Part shown: positions 60,975 through 64,000 of the stretch, piece by piece
Position numbering within the stretch: position 1 is the first letter of the stretch
Layout of the letters: each line of letters opens with the position of its first letter
Source: Lojkania enalia
Taxonomy: Eukaryota > Ascomycota > Dothideomycetes > Pleosporales
DNA: 64,000 nucleotides
Direction: 5' to 3'
Assembly: GCA_010094045.1 (NCBI GenBank)
Contig: ML986595.1
Location: 186,001 to 250,000 of the forward strand
Translations under genes and position numbers: made by a program
Notes under the pieces: model-generated
The model's input: the letters and a program-made list of their open reading frames with translations, nothing else
Database searches by the model: none
Told to the model about the DNA's origin: nothing

Positions 60975-61309
60975 TGCATTTGGGGGTTATGTCTCTTTTT
61001 TTGCCTTTGCGGATGGACTACGGGTTTTTCTTCTTTTCGTGAAAATTGGCCATGGTCCGTCCTTCTTTCACCCAATTGGTCAAGCATTATATATATGTTG
61101 TAGTAAATCATGACCTAGATAATATATGGGAGGCCTGTTGAGAGACCTCTCTGTAAGATCATTATAAAATTAGCTACGGAGAAAGTCTATGCTGAGGTTG
61201 ACGGACGACATCCTTGCCTGAACGTGGGATCTCCTTCTGATCCATCCAATATTACCCACGGATACCAGAGAGCACATTCCACCCTTCTAGAAGCTACAAT
61301 TCTATTCCT
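60975..61309. other. intergenic, tRNA-Thr flank and GDE1 3' flank
   Basis: No gene seen. Pol III terminator at its start. Confidence 0.5.
60996..61002 (+). terminator. RNA polymerase III terminator after tRNA-Thr
   Basis: Run of seven T 21 nt after the tRNA end. No T4 run lies between tRNA-Gln and tRNA-Thr, so this may end a shared transcript. Confidence 0.6.
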
Positions 61310-64000
61310 TCAACCGAATATCGCACCGATTCCATTCCCAGCAGCGCTATCGGCATAAATTGGGACTCCATTGACCGTATCAGCCACGAGGCGATTTTTG
61401 ACGTCTTGAGTTGTAATATCGTTGCTATTTTCCGGTGCACTGGTTGTACTTGCGGTATCACTGGCGTCAGATTCAGTGAGTCCTTTTCGAATCTTGAGTA
61501 CGGAGTCGACAATGACTGCGTCAATGCCCTCTTTGACTTGAAGCTGTAGATAGTGATTTAGTTAGCGCAAGGTGAATTAAACCATGTGAATATACATACC
61601 TGGACGTTCTTCGGGTCATTGTTGAGCGTCCCATAACTCACGCAGACTAGGCCGCTCTCTTTGACGACCTTAACTAATCTTGGGCATTTGACTAGCGGTT
61701 CCGCTGCGCTCACAATACCAAGTAGATTCCATCTGCTTGCGAAGCGAATTGCCTCTTGCAAGCTAGCTGCCCGTACATCACCCACTGGGCTTGTTCCCGC
61801 ATCTGTTAGGAAGAGAACAGGGATCGATGGTTGCTTGAACGAAAGCATGAGGCAGATGTCCGGATTGAAGGAGGAAAATATAATGTTTCGCTCGCCGCCA
61901 AGGTCGTAGACCATCTTGAGTACTGTGTCCACGAAGGAATTGAGTTCAACGGCATACTGATCCATTTCATGCTCTATGGATTCGTGGAGCATAGGATATT
62001 CTGAGAATAATCAGTCAGTGGAGTAGTTGCGAAGAGGGTGGGTACATACTCATTTCAATGTTAAATCCAACAGACTCGGGAAGTTTCTTGAACATGTCTG
62101 CCAATGTGGTGAATGGCTCCTGGATAAAATTCCCTCTACTATTGCCTTTGTACCCTTTCATCTTGAAGTCACGAGTATGCTTCATCCGTTCGGCCAGCTC
62201 CGAAGTGTGGGTTGCATGCGCAGTTTTCTGTTTTGACATGTCCATAGAATATGAGCGTGGGCGCCTGGGTAGTTGTTTGTCATTGGAGGCATTTATGATC
62301 TTGTTCTCGGCAGGAGATGTAGGCCTAGACTCCCTAGGCGTCTGCCCTTCACTTACATGCAGAAACTGAGCGGATGTGAGAACATAATGTAAAAAGATTT
62401 GTATATTGATATTTACCTGTTCTAAGGTCAAGGTATGAACCGGGGCATCGATACCTGTCTCGCTGACTAGAAAGTCATGGTAAATGACAGGAACGTGATC
62501 TTTGGTCAGTTGCACATCTGAATTTGGGTTAGTGGAAGAACAACTTATGAGCATTGCGTGGCATACCAAACTGATTGCATATTAGCAACGATGTCAGTAA
62601 TTGGGGAGGGAAAACTTACTTCCACATATGAAGCACCGAGGTTTGCTGCGGCAATAAACGACTTCGTGAGGTTAGAAAAGGTTATGGTTAAATATTAGTT
62701 GGGATACCTACCCCTATGGTGTTTTCCCCGAGCTGGAGAGACTTCCGCGAGGCAACGTTCTTCCCCAGACCTTCACATGTGTTAGGATACCACAAGGGCG
62801 TAAGGAACCACTTTAGAATCACCTCGATGTCCTATAACCATTGTTGAGGCCATTTTCTTCCAATACGTATGCTGCTCCGTAATAGACATGTTTGGATGGG
62901 AGAAAGGGGTGATGACAAGAAAGTTGAAGTTGACAGAGCCAATGACGTCCAACGTACTCGTCGCCGCTATGATCGGGACCTTTACATCGCCTTGCAGGGT
63001 AATCCGCTTTGAGCCGACACTTGGTTTGATGCTTGAGAGTAGTGCTACCCCACGCCCAACTATGCGTTCTTTTGAGCCTGCGTAGGTAGGCACAATATCA
63101 AAGAGGAGTTTGGCTTTGGTTGCATCCATTGTCATAAAGGTTATCGGCTCTGTGCATATGTTGTCTTGTACAGGCAAATCAATGACAGTGGGCTCGCCGG
63201 TCGCGCCAGAGGCTGAAACCACCACAGAGAGAGCGGTGTCTAGCTGGGTTGCATGCGCGTCTGCCAATGAGATATCGTCAAGCTGAACTGCGGGGATATT
63301 TTTCGTTGTGTCCATCGAACCGAGACTAACTAATACCATCGTTTCTTTGGTAAGATAACGGTGCCCGAAAGATTTCATGGGTTCCGGGGCCCGCTGGATC
63401 GTTGAGTTTTCCCTTGATAAAGTCTTGGACCTGCGCTCGTCAAGTGACGATGACTGAGACGAGGCTTTTGGGCGAGCTAACAGCGTTTCTACATTTTGGG
63501 GCTTCGCAACTGGTGTAATCTCTGCGAGCCTATCCACAATGTCCATATGTCCTCGAAGCGCCGCATGCTCCTTAGATGTCCAGCCCGAGAGATCATAACG
63601 TTCGAGGTCGGCACCTGCCGCAATTAGGAGCTCAACAACCGAAAGATGGCCATCCACGCAAGCGACAAACAGAGGAGTCCATGCAAATGTCTTCTCTGGC
63701 ACGTCGACCTTGATCTTGTTATGAACCGATCCCTCGAGCAAGGCTTTGGCGCATTCGTCATGCCCGAACCGAGCGGCGATGTGTAGAGCCGTTTCCCCTT
63801 GTTCATCTTGATAGTTTACATCAACACCTGCCTCGACCAAAAGTCGGACGATTGCAACGAAATTTGACTGCGTAGCAAGGGCGAGGACCACACCAGATTT
63901 GGAAATGGTTTTTCTATTGTTTAGCTTCTCGTTGTTCTCCCCAAGCCAATTTTCCGCTTCAAGCAATGCTTTCGTAGTGAGTGGATGGCCTCCAACAACA
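61310..64000 (-). CDS. GDE1: GDE1-type glycerophosphodiester phosphodiesterase, 5' end beyond window
   Basis: Partial, since the frame is still open at 64000. Exons on the minus strand are (64000)-62823, 62770-62712, 62661-62620, 62570-62567 (4 nt), 62517-62417, 62365-62050, 62000-61600 and 61543-61310, with introns of 49-56 nt. The visible N-terminal part has ankyrin repeats (GETALHIAARFGHDECAKAL, AWTPLFVACVDGHLSVVELL), preceded in this family by an SPX domain, which must lie outside. Then comes a C2-like stretch and the GDPD domain: VIGHRGLGKNV (catalytic HRG), QLGENTIGSFIAAANLGASY, EFDVQLTKD across the microexon (metal ligands E and D), and NIEMKYPM. The domain order is that of yeast Gde1 and related proteins such as Pho81. 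Gde1 hydrolyses glycerophosphocholine in the cytosol to glycerol-3-phosphate and choline, and its expression responds to phosphate. The C-terminus ends GIGAIFG. Confidence 0.9.

Noticed and set aside
1..64000. CRISPR arrays, bacterial operons, 5S/rRNA genes or a biosynthetic gene cluster
   Set aside because: None seen. The window is fungal, with spliced single genes. No spacer-repeat arrays or clustered synthase genes.

Overview
The window is nuclear DNA of a filamentous ascomycete (Pezizomycotina). The reasons are many genes split by introns of about 48-110 nt with GTAAGT/GTATGT-type donors and CTAAC/CTAAT branch sites, fungal-specific families (Zn2Cys6 and Fungal_trans_2 regulators, Clr5, HNH_2, eIF3h, HIR1, RIC1, GDE1, CBM18 chitin deacetylase), and AT-rich islands in which old genes carry TGG-to-TAG nonsense changes of the kind left by RIP. 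The sequence does not fix the species or class.

Layout. 1-3 kb: gene-poor, with decayed coding fragments on the minus strand. 3-10.5 kb: plus-strand genes for an HExxH metallopeptidase-like protein, translation factor eIF3h, a conserved nuclear-looking protein, an omega-class glutathione transferase and a small I78 protease-inhibitor-like protein. 11.5-24 kb: minus-strand block of a Fungal_trans_2 regulator, RIC1 (GEF for the Golgi GTPase Ypt6), HIR1 (histone chaperone) and a U1-type zinc-finger splicing-type protein. 24-30.4 kb: AT-rich, with one orphan coiled-coil gene. 30.4-39.8 kb: secreted chitin deacetylase with four CBM18 modules, an aldo-keto reductase, a NIP30-type nuclear protein and a Zn2Cys6 transcription factor. 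39.8-44.4 kb: a decayed Tc1/mariner element and an HNH pseudogene. 44.4-49.5 kb: a LIM (paxillin-like) protein and a nitroreductase. 49.5-61 kb: gene-poor, with three intron-containing tRNA genes (Leu-AAG, and a Gln-CTG/Thr-AGT pair), a Clr5-domain gene and coding relics. 61.3-64 kb: the 3' part of a GDE1-type glycerophosphodiesterase that runs off the window.

The genes are mostly single-copy housekeeping or regulatory units, not an operon or a biosynthetic cluster. The most interesting details are structural: a 4-nt microexon in GDE1, a probable dicistronic Gln-Thr tRNA unit with a TA-repeat intron, a neighbouring gene pair that may read through into one protein (KGRPPG protein plus GST), a 21-nt homopolymer tract beside a splice acceptor, and in-frame stops consistent with RIP in otherwise recognisable relics. 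Exon coordinates were read by eye from splice signals, reading phase and remembered family motifs. They have not been tested against RNA or database searches.
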